From assembly GCA_009859145.1 (NCBI GenBank), contig VRVR01000066.1, forward strand, positions 1 to 64,000: 64,000 nucleotides of DNA, in the 5' to 3' direction. Every line of letters starts with the position of its first letter. Position 1 is the stretch's first letter. The position numbers and the translations under genes are program-made. This document shows, one piece after another, positions 19,537 to 29,682 of the stretch. The DNA is from Andalucia godoyi. Lineage: Eukaryota > Discoba > Jakobea > Jakobida > Andaluciidae. The notes under the pieces are model-generated. The model made no database searches and was not told where the DNA came from. It worked only from the letters and a program-made list of their open reading frames with translations.

Positions 19537-20886
19537 TCAGATCGACTCGACCATAGCAAGAAGCTCCGACAGCAAGAGCCGCAACAAGGGCCTAACACTC
19601 GCCGAAGTAGGATTGAGTTCGTTGGCGAATGAAATACAACGTGCAGCAGGGGACAGATAATCCACGTGTTCCGGCAGGGGTGCTGGTTCCGAAAGGTCGT
19701 GACGAGATGCCGCGGAAAGCGAGCCTGTTGTATTGGTACCATTGTTCGCAATCGTAGGCAGCGGGAGGCACTGTGCAAGCATCTGAGGCTTGCGCTCGGC
19801 ACCGCTCGATGGAAAGTTCGCAGCCGATCCACTTTCGTTGACCGAGGTTTCAGTTGGTACAGCAGTGCTGAGATTCACAACTGGGCGCTTCGGAACACGC
19901 GGCTTTCGCGGCTTCGGAGTCGTTTTCATGGGCGTCGCAGGTGGCGCGTGAGGTGATGTAGTTTCAGACAAACACGCACTCGTCTTCAATTCAGGCGCAG
20001 GCGACATGACAGGAACGGAGGACTGCGCTACCGATTCGTCGACGTCATAGCCAGTGAGATCGACCACATCTGCAACCGGCTGCGCCAAATCTGGAACTTT
20101 TGGAGGCTTCGTAACGCGAGGCTTGCGCTTCTTCCCAGGCGGGGGAAGTGTAGCATCGGGCTGCGAAACAATCAGGCCAGACTCGTTCATATTACGAGGA
20201 GTCGCTTGCGCCTGCGCAACTTCACAATCCATCGGATCAATATCCCGCTTTTTTGCCACGAGTCTGGCACGCGGTTTCCGAGGCTTTGCAGGCGGCTTCA
20301 CAGTCATGTTGGCTTCAAGCACCATTTCAGCGGCTCCTGAAAGAACAGTCGCACTTCCGCCTTCATCCGTCGCCACTGAAGATTTCACGGTACCCGGTGT
20401 ACGAGGGCTTGCTGCCGCAATCTCCAACTGCATCGTGAGATGTGGATCCTGCGGAGGCGTAGTGGGCGCGCCTGCTTCCTTTTGCATTCCCGTAGCGAGT
20501 GAAGAAGGCTTCAGGCCACGTGGCTTACGTGGCGTGCGAGGCTTCGCAGATGGAACATTGCTGGCTCCTGCAAGATTACCACCAAAAGGCCCGAGATTTC
20601 CATTATCAGACTGACCGCTGTCGAAAAGACAAGAGAAACCAACTTCCTTCAGTATTTTGTAAGCCTCTGCAACTCGCAACTCGGTTTGCGACGGCAAAAC
20701 ACTGTTCTCCGGCTTGCACAGCGATTCGTTCAACAAACGCGGAGTGCCGTTGGAGCCAGCAGAAGAAGCGACAGCCGACTGCAAAATACGGGGAGTCGAA
20801 ACTGTCGCAGCGATCGGCGAAGTCACCGTAACACCAGATTTCGTCTGCTTCGGCTTGGACGGAGTGGTGGAAAGATTGTTATTCAT
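19537..20886 (-). CDS. Basic AT-hook-like protein B with repeated K-P-R-K-P-R motifs
   Basis: The protein has 449 residues from the ATG at 20886 (MNNNLSTTPSKPKQ) to a TGA at 19537. The frame is open to 20946 but without an earlier ATG. It is disordered, with at least four basic blocks built on P-x-K-P-R-K-P-R: KPRTPRKPRG, KPPAKPRKPRARL, GKKRKPRVTKPPK and TPKPRKPRVPKRP. These are like multiple AT hooks or histone-H1-type tails and suggest binding to A/T-rich DNA. The C-terminal RPLLRLLLSELLAMVES matches the pattern at the end of protein A. The upstream coding-strand leader is C/T-rich. Chromatin association is inferred; no enzymatic domain is seen. Confidence 0.65.
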   Translation of the reverse strand: MNNNLSTTPSKPKQTKSGVTVTSPIAATVSTPRILQSAVASSAGSNGTPRLLNESLCKPENSVLPSQTELRVAEAYKILKEVGFSCLFDSGQSDNGNLGPFGGNLAGASNVPSAKPRTPRKPRGLKPSSLATGMQKEAGAPTTPPQDPHLTMQLEIAAASPRTPGTVKSSVATDEGGSATVLSGAAEMVLEANMTVKPPAKPRKPRARLVAKKRDIDPMDCEVAQAQATPRNMNESGLIVSQPDATLPPPGKKRKPRVTKPPKVPDLAQPVADVVDLTGYDVDESVAQSSVPVMSPAPELKTSACLSETTSPHAPPATPMKTTPKPRKPRVPKRPVVNLSTAVPTETSVNESGSAANFPSSGAERKPQMLAQCLPLPTIANNGTNTTGSLSAASRHDLSEPAPLPEHVDYLSPAARCISFANELNPTSASVRPLLRLLLSELLAMVESI

Positions 20887-21358
20887 TTCAAAACCGAGTG
20901 AGAAAAGAATCACAGAGAAACAAAGGAGTGTCAAGTTTAGCGACAAAGAAGAAGATGGTGAAAAGAACAGGAGAAACGCACATCTTGTCCTGTTCTTCTT
21001 ATATATCAGTTCATGATGAGCTCAAATTGAAGAAATACGCTGAGAACGAATCAAAAGCAACGCAACCAAAAAATCCAAGTCCACGATGCAGGAGGAAAAA
21101 CGAAATTTTGCTGGTATCCGAACGACCTGCGGCTGTAAGAGCACTTCTCGGTCTGTCGTTCTGCTTTTTCGCAGAAGACTTGCTTCTCCGGAGGAAAATC
21201 GTTTTTGTTTCTGAAGTCCTGAAGAACGTAGCAAATGAGAGTTCCTTTCTTTGAGCTTATGGGCTTTATCTTTGATGAGTCGTGCATCATGCCTCTTCTT
21301 TCTTTGATTTTCATGTGTAAATCGAAGGTTGGTGTGAGAGAGACAGAGGGGACAAGGA
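20887..21358. other. Intergenic region between divergent genes
   Basis: These 472 bases separate protein B (minus) from the plus-strand gene at 21359. The first 100 bases hold the C/T-rich leader of protein B in reverse. A 252-codon minus-strand frame (21051-21809) covers much of this region but lacks protein-like features and overlaps the better-supported plus-strand gene, so it is taken as a shadow. Confidence 0.5.
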
Positions 21359-22297
21359 ATGGGGGTCTACAGGTGCGAACTCGATCGTTCTGTTTGGAAG
21401 GGAGACAAAATGGTCGTTGGGCCAGAGAAGTTTGATGATATGGTGCTTGCATATTTGGAAAAAGAAGCCTCTCAAAGCAACGAGGATGATGACGAATCGC
21501 CTTGCGACGAAAATATGGACTTCGAAGTGGAGGACCCTGTCTCGAAGCCGAAAACAGTTGAAGAACGGGCAGACGAAATGCTCCAATGGATTCATGATTG
21601 CAATTCCAATGTCGCAGACGGGATGATACATGATCCTCTTTTAACACTAGCAAAAGGCGAATGCTCGGATGCTGATGCGTCGCGTCTGTTCTTGAAAATC
21701 GATCGTCAGAGCGAGTATCGCAAGATCCTCGGTATCGGGTTGTTCGCTCGAAGGGTTGCAACTTTGCTAGAATTGGAGAGCGTTGCGCACTCTGCAGATC
21801 AGTCAGCATTCTCTGTTGGAAGTCGGGGTTCTTTTACAGTCTTGGTGGAGCGTATGGTGGAATTGGCAGGCCAGTATTCTGACAACAGGCCGGAGAATTG
21901 GAAGGCTCGATTTTCACCAAACAAGATCGGCACGTATTTGGAATTGGCAAATTTGTATGTTGATTTTCCAGTTGTTCGCCGGCTTCAAGAGATTCCAGGA
22001 AAAGCATCAGCATACATTCGCAAAAGGGTTTTATTGAGACTTCGCGTCTTGCTGAATAATGAGCAGATGTTCCATGAAAATGCGCTCTGTGTGATCCACG
22101 ACGCAGAGCTTGCGCCGCAGCAAAGTGCGGAAGCATATCTTTTTGATGATTCACCGCTGCCACTTCGTTCAAAGAAGAATATTGTGATGCTCAATCGCAA
22201 AGAGAGGAGGTCTGTAATGCTGAAGAAACGAAGAGATCGTGTTCTTGCATCCCAAAAGCATATGAAGGCTTATTCACAACCTTTAAAAAGTAAATGA
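21359..22297 (+). CDS. Unrecognised protein, paralogue of the 29.7-kb gene
   Basis: The protein has 312 residues from an ATG at 21359; a second ATG at 21410 (MVVGPEKFDDM) is also possible. An acidic segment (SNEDDDESPCDENMDFEVED) is followed by an alpha-helical domain and a basic C-terminus (NRKERRSVMLKKRRDRVLASQKH) that may act as a nuclear localisation signal. The middle reads SEYRKILGIGLFARRVATLLELE, then FSPNKIGTYLELANLYVDF. The same arrangement, SQYEKILCAGFIAQF...SPNKICTYKKLAKIW, occurs in the protein at 29683-30924. The shared domain is not one I can name. The gene lies 250 bases upstream of the helicase gene on the same strand, but nothing shows that they are co-transcribed. Confidence 0.65.
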   Translation: MGVYRCELDRSVWKGDKMVVGPEKFDDMVLAYLEKEASQSNEDDDESPCDENMDFEVEDPVSKPKTVEERADEMLQWIHDCNSNVADGMIHDPLLTLAKGECSDADASRLFLKIDRQSEYRKILGIGLFARRVATLLELESVAHSADQSAFSVGSRGSFTVLVERMVELAGQYSDNRPENWKARFSPNKIGTYLELANLYVDFPVVRRLQEIPGKASAYIRKRVLLRLRVLLNNEQMFHENALCVIHDAELAPQQSAEAYLFDDSPLPLRSKKNIVMLNRKERRSVMLKKRRDRVLASQKHMKAYSQPLKSK

Positions 22298-22547
22298 TGT
22301 TGCTGCGTGTTTTTGGTTCGAGATGAATTCTTTTCTCTTTGCCTCCTCGATTGTCGAAAACTGCCAAGACTTCGTATGAATACACTGTATGTCCAGCACC
22401 TCCTTTTTTTGCTCATGCGCCACAGACTTCATATTCCTTCAGGGAAAAAACAAAACCTCAGAGACTCTATTAAAAACATTCTAAGAAACATGAAGGATCA
22501 TTCCGTTTTTATGTCCACCGACAAATTTCAACAGCATAATAACGACA

Positions 22548-24455
22548 ATGGACAGTATTTCGTACACTAAGGAAGTTTGCAGCCTTTTGCAATTCAAAAA
22601 GAGTTCGCCGAGCCGAAACAAAATTGTTCGAAGCGCATTGGTCGTACTCGCTGCATGGGGCAACACGACATCGCAAATCAAATGGAAGACAATCAGGGAT
22701 GTTACTCAATATTACACCGTCTACCAGGGCCAACAGGACGAAGCAAATTGGATTCATGAACTAGCAATGGCTGTGGAAGAGCGAGCATCCGCAAACTTGC
22801 ATTTCGAGGAACAGCGAGACGATTTCTTTTTCAACATGACTTTTGACAAACAAGTTGGCAAAATCTGGAATGAGACAACAGTCAACGTTTCTGCGTTGCG
22901 TACCGATCAATTTTCTGCCATTCAAGTGCTGCACAGTCATTTTCGAAAAACGAATGCAGTACGACAAGAGATTCAAAATCTGATTATTCATCGTCATATC
23001 TTGCGACGCCGACTGGACGACAAAAAAATTCTCATGGATTCCCAAGAAGCCAGTGTCGTGTGCCTGACATTGAAGCTGCGTAGTGTCGAAAATCGACTCC
23101 AAAATTTAGTTCGCACCCAATTTCCGCTGCAAATTCAATTACCCATGGGTGCTGGGAAGACAGGCGTTGCCGTCACCCTACCATTTGGACTATCCAACGG
23201 ACGTGTTCTTTTTGTTGCAGCCAACAGAACGATTGGTATTGCAACGGCAATTGATGCATCATGGGAGTCTCCCACATCATTTTTGCGCAAAAACAATGTG
23301 ATTGGCAGTGTAGACCACGCCCATCCGCGTGTTGCATGGATTGGAAGAAATGGAGCGTCCGACGACAAGAAAGAAACGGAGAAAAGGTTGACGTCTAATG
23401 GAGTGATCGTCGTAAGCCCTGACTGTCTTAATACCCTCAGCAACTGTTCATTTGTCGTGACGACTCGTTCGATGCTTCAACAAACATCACGTGTTCTGCA
23501 ATGGTTTACACCAAGCTTCTTTGACACTGTGATTGTTGATGAGTCCCATCATGCAGCGTCTCCCACATACGTCAGGATCTGGAAGAAACTGCATGGATCG
23601 CGATTTGTGTACATGACCGGTACTTCAAAGCGTGCAGACGGAAAAGTCATTCGTGCGAAGACAGTCTACTCAGTTTCTCGCGCAAGCATGTTGGAAAGTA
23701 ACATCTGGAAAACGATCACGGTCAACATAATCGATGTAGAACGTATGATGATCAAGAATCCCTTGGGAATGGTGACACGGTTTCTTTCCACGGACGAGGT
23801 GCGCCGAGCAGGGTACAAACGATGGGTTAGGCAGCAAGTTGCTTGGTCTACCACATCAATCCTTGCAGTCGTTGGACGTGTTCTTGAAATTCTAGACGAG
23901 AAAAACCAGCAAGGATCCGAAGTACGGCATCAAGCAATTCTGCAGGCATGCAATCTCAAACATGCTGTCAAGATTTTGCACTTGTTCAACACTCATGCCC
24001 AAAATCATCGAGGATTCCGTGCCATAGCAATAGGATCACGAGACGATCCGGAAACGGGAGAAAAATTAGCGACCGAGCGTCAGAATCGGCTGGATAGGTT
24101 CGGCAACGGTGAGTATGATGCGATTGTGCACGTCGGCACGCTTGGTGAAGGGTATAACAACCCCGCTTTGTCAATTTGCGGAATCTTGCGACCATTTGCA
24201 AGTCGGCAACCGCTCGATCAGCTGCTGGGGCGGATTATTAGAGTGTTTCCTGCCGATACTCCAGGTCTACGTCCAGAAATTGACAATCGCGCTGTGATTG
24301 TCACGCATTCAGCTCTCGGTCTAAACACCATGATTCGGAAGTATGTTTCAGAAGGAAAACATCGACCATTATGGAAAGGGGTCTCATGGGACAGGAAGAT
24401 ATCTGATTCAACTGAGGAAACTGGACAGTCTGTTACTGTCACGGAACTAATATGA
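22548..24455 (+). CDS. Superfamily 2 DEAD/DEAH-type helicase or translocase
   Basis: The protein has 635 residues, from an ATG at 22548 to a TGA. The N-terminal ~180 residues are unrecognised. The Walker A motif is LPMGAGKTGVAV at about 200, followed by GRVLFVAANRT. Motif II is VIVDESHHAA at about 330 and motif III is YMTGTSKR. In the second RecA lobe GTLGEGYNNPALSICGILRP (motif V region) precedes QPLDQLLGRIIRVFP (motif VI, arginine fingers) at about 557-565. This layout is that of the UvrB/restriction-subunit-like SF2 helicases (DExH), which move along DNA or RNA using ATP. The substrate cannot be told. The preceding gene and the two AT-hook-like proteins would fit a DNA-handling neighbourhood, but that is only proximity. 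Confidence 0.85.
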   Translation: MDSISYTKEVCSLLQFKKSSPSRNKIVRSALVVLAAWGNTTSQIKWKTIRDVTQYYTVYQGQQDEANWIHELAMAVEERASANLHFEEQRDDFFFNMTFDKQVGKIWNETTVNVSALRTDQFSAIQVLHSHFRKTNAVRQEIQNLIIHRHILRRRLDDKKILMDSQEASVVCLTLKLRSVENRLQNLVRTQFPLQIQLPMGAGKTGVAVTLPFGLSNGRVLFVAANRTIGIATAIDASWESPTSFLRKNNVIGSVDHAHPRVAWIGRNGASDDKKETEKRLTSNGVIVVSPDCLNTLSNCSFVVTTRSMLQQTSRVLQWFTPSFFDTVIVDESHHAASPTYVRIWKKLHGSRFVYMTGTSKRADGKVIRAKTVYSVSRASMLESNIWKTITVNIIDVERMMIKNPLGMVTRFLSTDEVRRAGYKRWVRQQVAWSTTSILAVVGRVLEILDEKNQQGSEVRHQAILQACNLKHAVKILHLFNTHAQNHRGFRAIAIGSRDDPETGEKLATERQNRLDRFGNGEYDAIVHVGTLGEGYNNPALSICGILRPFASRQPLDQLLGRIIRVFPADTPGLRPEIDNRAVIVTHSALGLNTMIRKYVSEGKHRPLWKGVSWDRKISDSTEETGQSVTVTELI

Positions 24456-24733
24456 AATAAACTAAAGGAAGTCTTAGGTGCTTGTGCAAGCGAATGAACG
24501 CCCAGCCCAGAATGTCCAATATCGACACATGTCGAACGAGAGGCACCGCGCGAAATTCTGCACGAATCAAAGGATTCGTTCCCTGCTTGTGCACGAATCG
24601 CATGGCCGCTGCTCTTAAACCGGCTCTGTTGCGCTTCTTTTTCTGTTCTTTTCTCTTTTTTCCTTTCCTTTTTCTTTTATTTCGAAAGACAATCAAAATT
24701 TTCTGGTTCTGGGTGGTCATTTATCATTCTCGA

Positions 24734-25666
24734 ATGGAAGACCTGCTTGATTTGGGCTGCTTGACTGAGCTGTCGATAGTTGACAGTTGGATGCAGTACA
24801 ATGGCGAAATTGACGGATCGTCTTCCAATGCGGAGTCCATGGTTACTTCGTCTTTTTCTAACTCCTCTTCAGTTCAGCCGGTTGAAGCTTCCGAAAATCC
24901 GACGGTGGTCTTGATGTCAGACGTTGATGACAGTCATTCTTCGAAGGTGACTGTTTCTGAAACGACGAGTTCATCGCCTCACGGCTCTTCGGTTCCTTCC
25001 TTTATCCTGAATTGGTTTCTAATGCCTGCAAATGGACTGTTTAGCAAGTCTGTTGAATTTCTGGGACCGGATAACACAGCAGGCACAATTACGGTTAAGT
25101 GGTACCACACATCCGCCTTTTCATCCGCCAAAGCGAAGTATTTCGAAATGCGCGAAGTGGAGCCGTCTAAAACTCTGATCTTTCAAAACAAGGAGGGTGT
25201 TGTGGAAGTGCTGCTTTCGTTTGCTCGTGGGGATCCGGTATGTGCGCAGACTTTCTTACTCTTGGAAGAAGAGAATACTCGAACTCTCATGCCGTTTCAT
25301 ACCGAGATTGGAGACGACGCGAGGTTCAGTTTGAATTTTCTTCCTGCGGAATCCCAATCACTTGCAAGTCACTCTTTCCGCTTCACGCATTGTACCTCGC
25401 GGAAGAATAGGTTTGCGCGGTTGTGTGTGTTCGTGATGATTCACGATCAGGTAGTATGCCGCGTAGAGAGTCATTCCTTCTGTATCATATCGAAACTGCC
25501 GTCCGGTGCAAAGGTCGGCAACTTGGCTTTCTGCCACAATGTTCTTTTTTGCATCATCGATGCATTTTTCTTTCTCTTGCACATGCTTGTGGAGCACATC
25601 CAATGTATAATGCTCTGTTCCTGTGCGTCAATCGCATCCACAAGGATCGCAGTGCTCAATGTATAG
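24734..25666 (+). CDS. Unrecognised protein; C-terminal tail doubtful
   Basis: The likely start is the ATG at 24734 (MEDLLDLGCL), just after a ~60-base pyrimidine tract; the frame upstream is not protein-like. A Ser-rich N-terminal ~95 residues precede a compact domain with the stretches FSKSVEFLGPDNTAGTITVKW and SHSFRFTHCTSRKNRFARLC, then VVCRVESHSF. The pattern is beta-rich and might be an immunoglobulin-like DNA-binding fold, but I cannot assign it. After KLPSGAKVG (near 25510) the frame becomes hydrophobic and Cys-rich and overlaps a T-rich tract. An intron probably begins near 25500, or the real end lies elsewhere. Confidence 0.55.
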   Translation: MEDLLDLGCLTELSIVDSWMQYNGEIDGSSSNAESMVTSSFSNSSSVQPVEASENPTVVLMSDVDDSHSSKVTVSETTSSSPHGSSVPSFILNWFLMPANGLFSKSVEFLGPDNTAGTITVKWYHTSAFSSAKAKYFEMREVEPSKTLIFQNKEGVVEVLLSFARGDPVCAQTFLLLEEENTRTLMPFHTEIGDDARFSLNFLPAESQSLASHSFRFTHCTSRKNRFARLCVFVMIHDQVVCRVESHSFCIISKLPSGAKVGNLAFCHNVLFCIIDAFFFLLHMLVEHIQCIMLCSCASIASTRIAVLNV

Positions 25667-27266
25667 ACAATGTAAATTGTTTGATAACAATCTTACACAT
25701 GAATCATGCAATCCAGTTTTCCATGAGCAACACACACTCCCAAAGAATCCTTCAAACAATCGTCTTCAAAACCAATGCAGACTCCGGCGCACAGCTTTCA
25801 GGAGTGCATGATTTGGCATATTATATCGATTCATGTAAGAATACATGGGCATCTTCGCCGTTTCGTGCTCACTGCAGGACAGCCCAAATACGCTTACTTG
25901 TTTGTTGCTGCCTAAAGAATTAATGAATTTAGAAAATATGGATCTGCTCAACTTTTTTGTGCTCTTTTTGTTCTTCTCAAAGCAGGTGTCGTGGGCCCAC
26001 GGCAAGGGCCTGCAGAGGGTATCTAAAAACATGACTGAGATCAATGGCAATCCGCCCTGTGCAAAACAATTGCTCCACAATTTTCCTTCCATGAATGCTG
26101 TCTCGACGAAATAGTAATAAACTCGAAAATTATTTGGATTTCAAATGCGTCCGTTGTAATTGGTCCCCATCTTTCATCTTGCACCACTGGAGCAATGGAA
26201 TGTATCTAGTTTATTTTCATTCGCGGAAGAACGCTTGCTGCGTTCTCATGTCTACAAGCACGTCGTCCGTTCGAAAGAGGCATCTTTGACCACTTGTTTC
26301 TTCATTCATCGACTGCTGGTTTTGCAGAAATCTTGCTTGGATCGTCTGAGATTTCAGGTGGATAAGTTTCACGAATTGCATACGATTGTCTTAGGCTAGG
26401 AAATGTTCTACCAATCACATGGCAATCCGCAGAACAGATTCTCAACATCTACAAATGTGATTTGTTAGGCTTACGTAAAGCGAACAACAGATATTCAATG
26501 AAGTTGTCTTGCGATTACCATTACAAATCATAAATTCGTGAATTCACTAGACCTTTTATTCAACCACCATTTAAGAAGATTGAAGCATGGAGTTTCGAAT
26601 GCTTCTTCAAATGCATTCCATCAAGCAAAAACAAGCAAATGCAAGCACTGATCGTGCGGTCGTCCATGAACAACACCGTGACACTGGCAACTAAATGGCA
26701 AGCACTAGAATGATCGAATGAAATGAAAATCTCAACCTCTATTCAATTCAACTCACAGATGAATAAAGAGAAAATAGATGGTTTAATCAAGAAATGAAAT
26801 TGACGAAATGCAATAAAACCTTTTTTGCATTCTTCAGTTTTGCAAGAATTGCAAAACGAAACAGTTCGCTCTCTGCGATACAGCCACCCAAGTACAGAAC
26901 GTCGCTGATACAGAAAGACTTGAAAACCCAAGATGACTGACCTGCGCCAAAGTTAGTCATTACTGAACAAAATGCAAACAGCGTTTAAAATGGCTCAAGT
27001 TGTTGACGACGGTGATTACTCTCTGTAATTGTCATGAACACTACGCAGCATACTCGGATGAATGCATTGCTTCATGGCACGCTTCCTTTTGATTTTCACA
27101 TCACTCATTCAGAGTAAACAGCGTCATGAATAAGACAAATCACACTGGAGATAAATGAAATCAAGAAGAATACCGCTCAGAATGCTGCAGGAAAGCCACG
27201 AGAATCGCGCTCAACCAGGAAATCAAGAAAATTCTTTGAAACTATTGAGACAATTAATGCTTACCA

Positions 27267-27396
27267 GATTTTGGCAATTTTGGCAAGTGTTCTCCAAAAC
27301 AATTTTCTAAAAAGTTTCAGACCAGCTTCATCAAAAAATATTTTGTGAAGATCAGTTTCTTGGAAAGATACTTTCTAGATTTTGGCAATTTTGGCA
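27267..27396 (+). repeat. Direct pair of the 19-bp GGCAATTTTGGCA motif
   Basis: The sequence GATTTTGGCAATTTTGGCA occurs at 27267-27285 and again, identical and in the same direction, at 27378-27396, a start-to-start spacing of 111 bases. The second copy is followed by 'tcttctaatat', similar to what follows the copy at 33918 ('aaattctaatat'). See the other pairs at 32269, 33810 and 39327. Confidence 0.9.
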
Positions 27397-28090
27397 TCTT
27401 CTAATATGGATGTTGTTGATACAATACCAACTGGTTCCATCATGAGACGCTTCCTGCAGCTGTATGAGAAATATCGGTTAGCTATCAAATGCATGGTTAA
27501 TCATGGAACTGAGCTCGCTTTGGACTCTGAAATCACGAGCAACTTGTGACTAACATTCAAAGAATCGAGTGTGGCATGGTATCAAAATCTTCTCTCCTCA
27601 TCCAAATCGAATCTCGTTTCGTTTCATGAGTATCAGATATTCATGGCTTCTGGTGGAAAGGTTTTCATAAAGATGCATGTATACACTTGATGGGGAAATT
27701 TCACCAATCATGATGCGCCTGAGCCTCTAAAACACTGCTGTGAAGCAGAATACAATCGCGTCATTGTTCACAAAGGAAACATCCTGGAATCACCTTGAAA
27801 CATAGAAAGCAGAAGGAAAATCGCATTCTAATGAACAGACAGAACAAAGAATTCCCGGAATCTTTTGCGGATCATAGAATGGCATGAATCCAGTAATGTC
27901 TTCCAAATTCTTGTAAAACAAAACAACATGACAAATTGCGCTGCTCTTCACAACATCAACAGTAGCACATGTGCAACAAGAGTGAATGTGGTAGTATTTT
28001 ACATGAAAATAGTAGATTTGATACTGTGCCAGTTGAAGAGAGAACAAAACTGGACAAAAGAAGAGGAAAACTGGGACCTCACACACTAGA

Positions 28091-28110
28091 AAAGTTCTCC
28101 GAGAGAACTT
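28091..28110. repeat. Palindromic site AAGTTCTC-N3-GAGAACTT, copy 1
   Basis: Perfect 8-base arms AAGTTCTC (28092-28099) and GAGAACTT (28103-28110) flank CGA. The same palindrome with 9-base arms stands at 41762-41782, 90 bases before the LRR gene, and a looser form lies at 34415-34441. This could be a site for a dimeric DNA-binding protein or a small hairpin; no gene starts nearby. Confidence 0.7.
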
Positions 28111-29682
28111 GAACTTTGAACCTGAAAGTTTTTCCTCTAAAATTCTGCAAATTCTTCAAAAGATGCAGTTCGATCTTCGCAAAAAAATGCCCTTTCGATT
28201 GGTGTGGAGATCGTCCACCAGAGAATAGGACTTCACAGTTAGAAGAGTGAAACTGTTAGAGAACGCTGCCAAGCTTATGGAAGAAAATAAGAAAAAGAGA
28301 ACACACAAAAACTCCAATTCTTGTCGGAAGATGCAGTCCCAAACACGAAAACCTCAAAATATGCATCCGTGCAAGACAATCGTTGTGGAAAAGGAGGTTT
28401 TGGTTTTTTTAATGAGCCGAGGTTTCGTGAAAGTTTGAAATGCCTATTTGAAATCATTGCCGATACTGAAAATTCTTCACTGAAAGAATCTGGATCTAGC
28501 AAAACTGTGTGTCTTTAAAATCGAAGAATGTTTTCGAGAAATTTGAGAAGGAGATTAGTTATTTGCAAGACAATTCTAGTTTAATGTTTATCGCTGCAAT
28601 GAAGACGGTTCTCACTGATTATCGAGGACCCTTCAGGTGAGTGATGGACAGTCTGTGATGCAGCAGCATTTCCACATGACAGAAGCCACAACTCAACGCC
28701 CATCCTCTGCTTCAAGACTTGTTGTGATCTAGAGACAAGCTTTCCGACAAAGGTCGCTGTCGTCAATATTGTTTTTTTGAAGAAGGAAGTGGTTTTCTGG
28801 TATTGTGATCTCGTTTGATCTGCATTCGTTGATGAGAATTTCTGGAGATAACCTTTTCTTTGTATCCTTGCGATTACCGTGTTATTCTTCTTGCTTACGT
28901 GAAGGCTCTTTGCCATACCTGACTTCATGAAACACCTGTTTCCGTTTAGCACCACACTCGGACATGATTCGCTGTGGTGACAGCGATCAAAGACAGCGAC
29001 AATTCCGCGTCTCAATCAAATCAAGTACTTCCTGTGGTTTTGTTTGAAAAAAGATTGCGACGAATGAGAATTTGTTGTTGAGTGAAATTCCTCCACCGCA
29101 GCCTGAAGAATTGCACTCATTGTTGGTTCTCTAAAAGAGCATTACTCAATGGAAATCTCACACCAAGCAGACTTTCTAACATTGCATCGGCAACGCATTT
29201 TCATTTCCAATTTCAAAATGGAGCAGGGATAAACGTGTTTGTAATTGATTTCTTTTCGCTTAGAGATCGATGTGCAGTACGATTCCAAGTATCCCAGAAG
29301 ACGCTCAACTAGAAGCGATGACCTTCTGGTGTTGATGCTGTCGAAAGTTTTCGGTTTGTGTTCTTTTTGTGATGGTTTACTGACAGCGCTGTATGTTTAT
29401 TGTATTCCACGAATCCTTTTGCATTTGTCACAGTTCGCAATGTCATCAATTTATGTGGCTTCATGTTGTCGAGTTTCTCCTATTTTCAGTACATACTCGG
29501 TCCACCAAAAAGCAGCTTCCAAAAGGAAAGGGAAAACTGGATGCTAGTTCAACGGCTTGTTCCAAATTCCCATTTTGTTATTTTTGATTTCTTTATGGAA
29601 TCAGTATTTTTCCTCCCCCGTCTTTTTCCCCATCATTTCAGCAACCGTCTTGCCTACTGGATCATCCCTAAAAATAACGCTC

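Larger units (their letters stand above)
25667..29682. other. 4-kb gene-poor region with dispersed motifs
   Basis: No gene is supported. All frames are short and lack motifs. The stretch holds a direct pair of the 19-bp GATTTTGGCAATTTTGGCA motif (27267-27396) and the palindromic site at 28091-28110. The final 150 bases before 29683 are T/C-rich, like a leader. The minus-strand frame at 28581-29015 (144 codons, KK/Cys-rich) is not convincing. Confidence 0.5.

Noticed and set aside
20054-20614. 186-codon plus-strand ORF over AT-hook-like protein B
   Set aside because: It is a Gly/Phe/Arg-rich mirror of the K-P-R repeats on the other strand, with no leader.
21051-21809. 252-codon minus-strand ORF
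   Set aside because: It overlaps the plus-strand gene at 21359, which has a conserved paralogue, and its translation is rich in Arg, Ser, His and Pro as expected for an antisense shadow.
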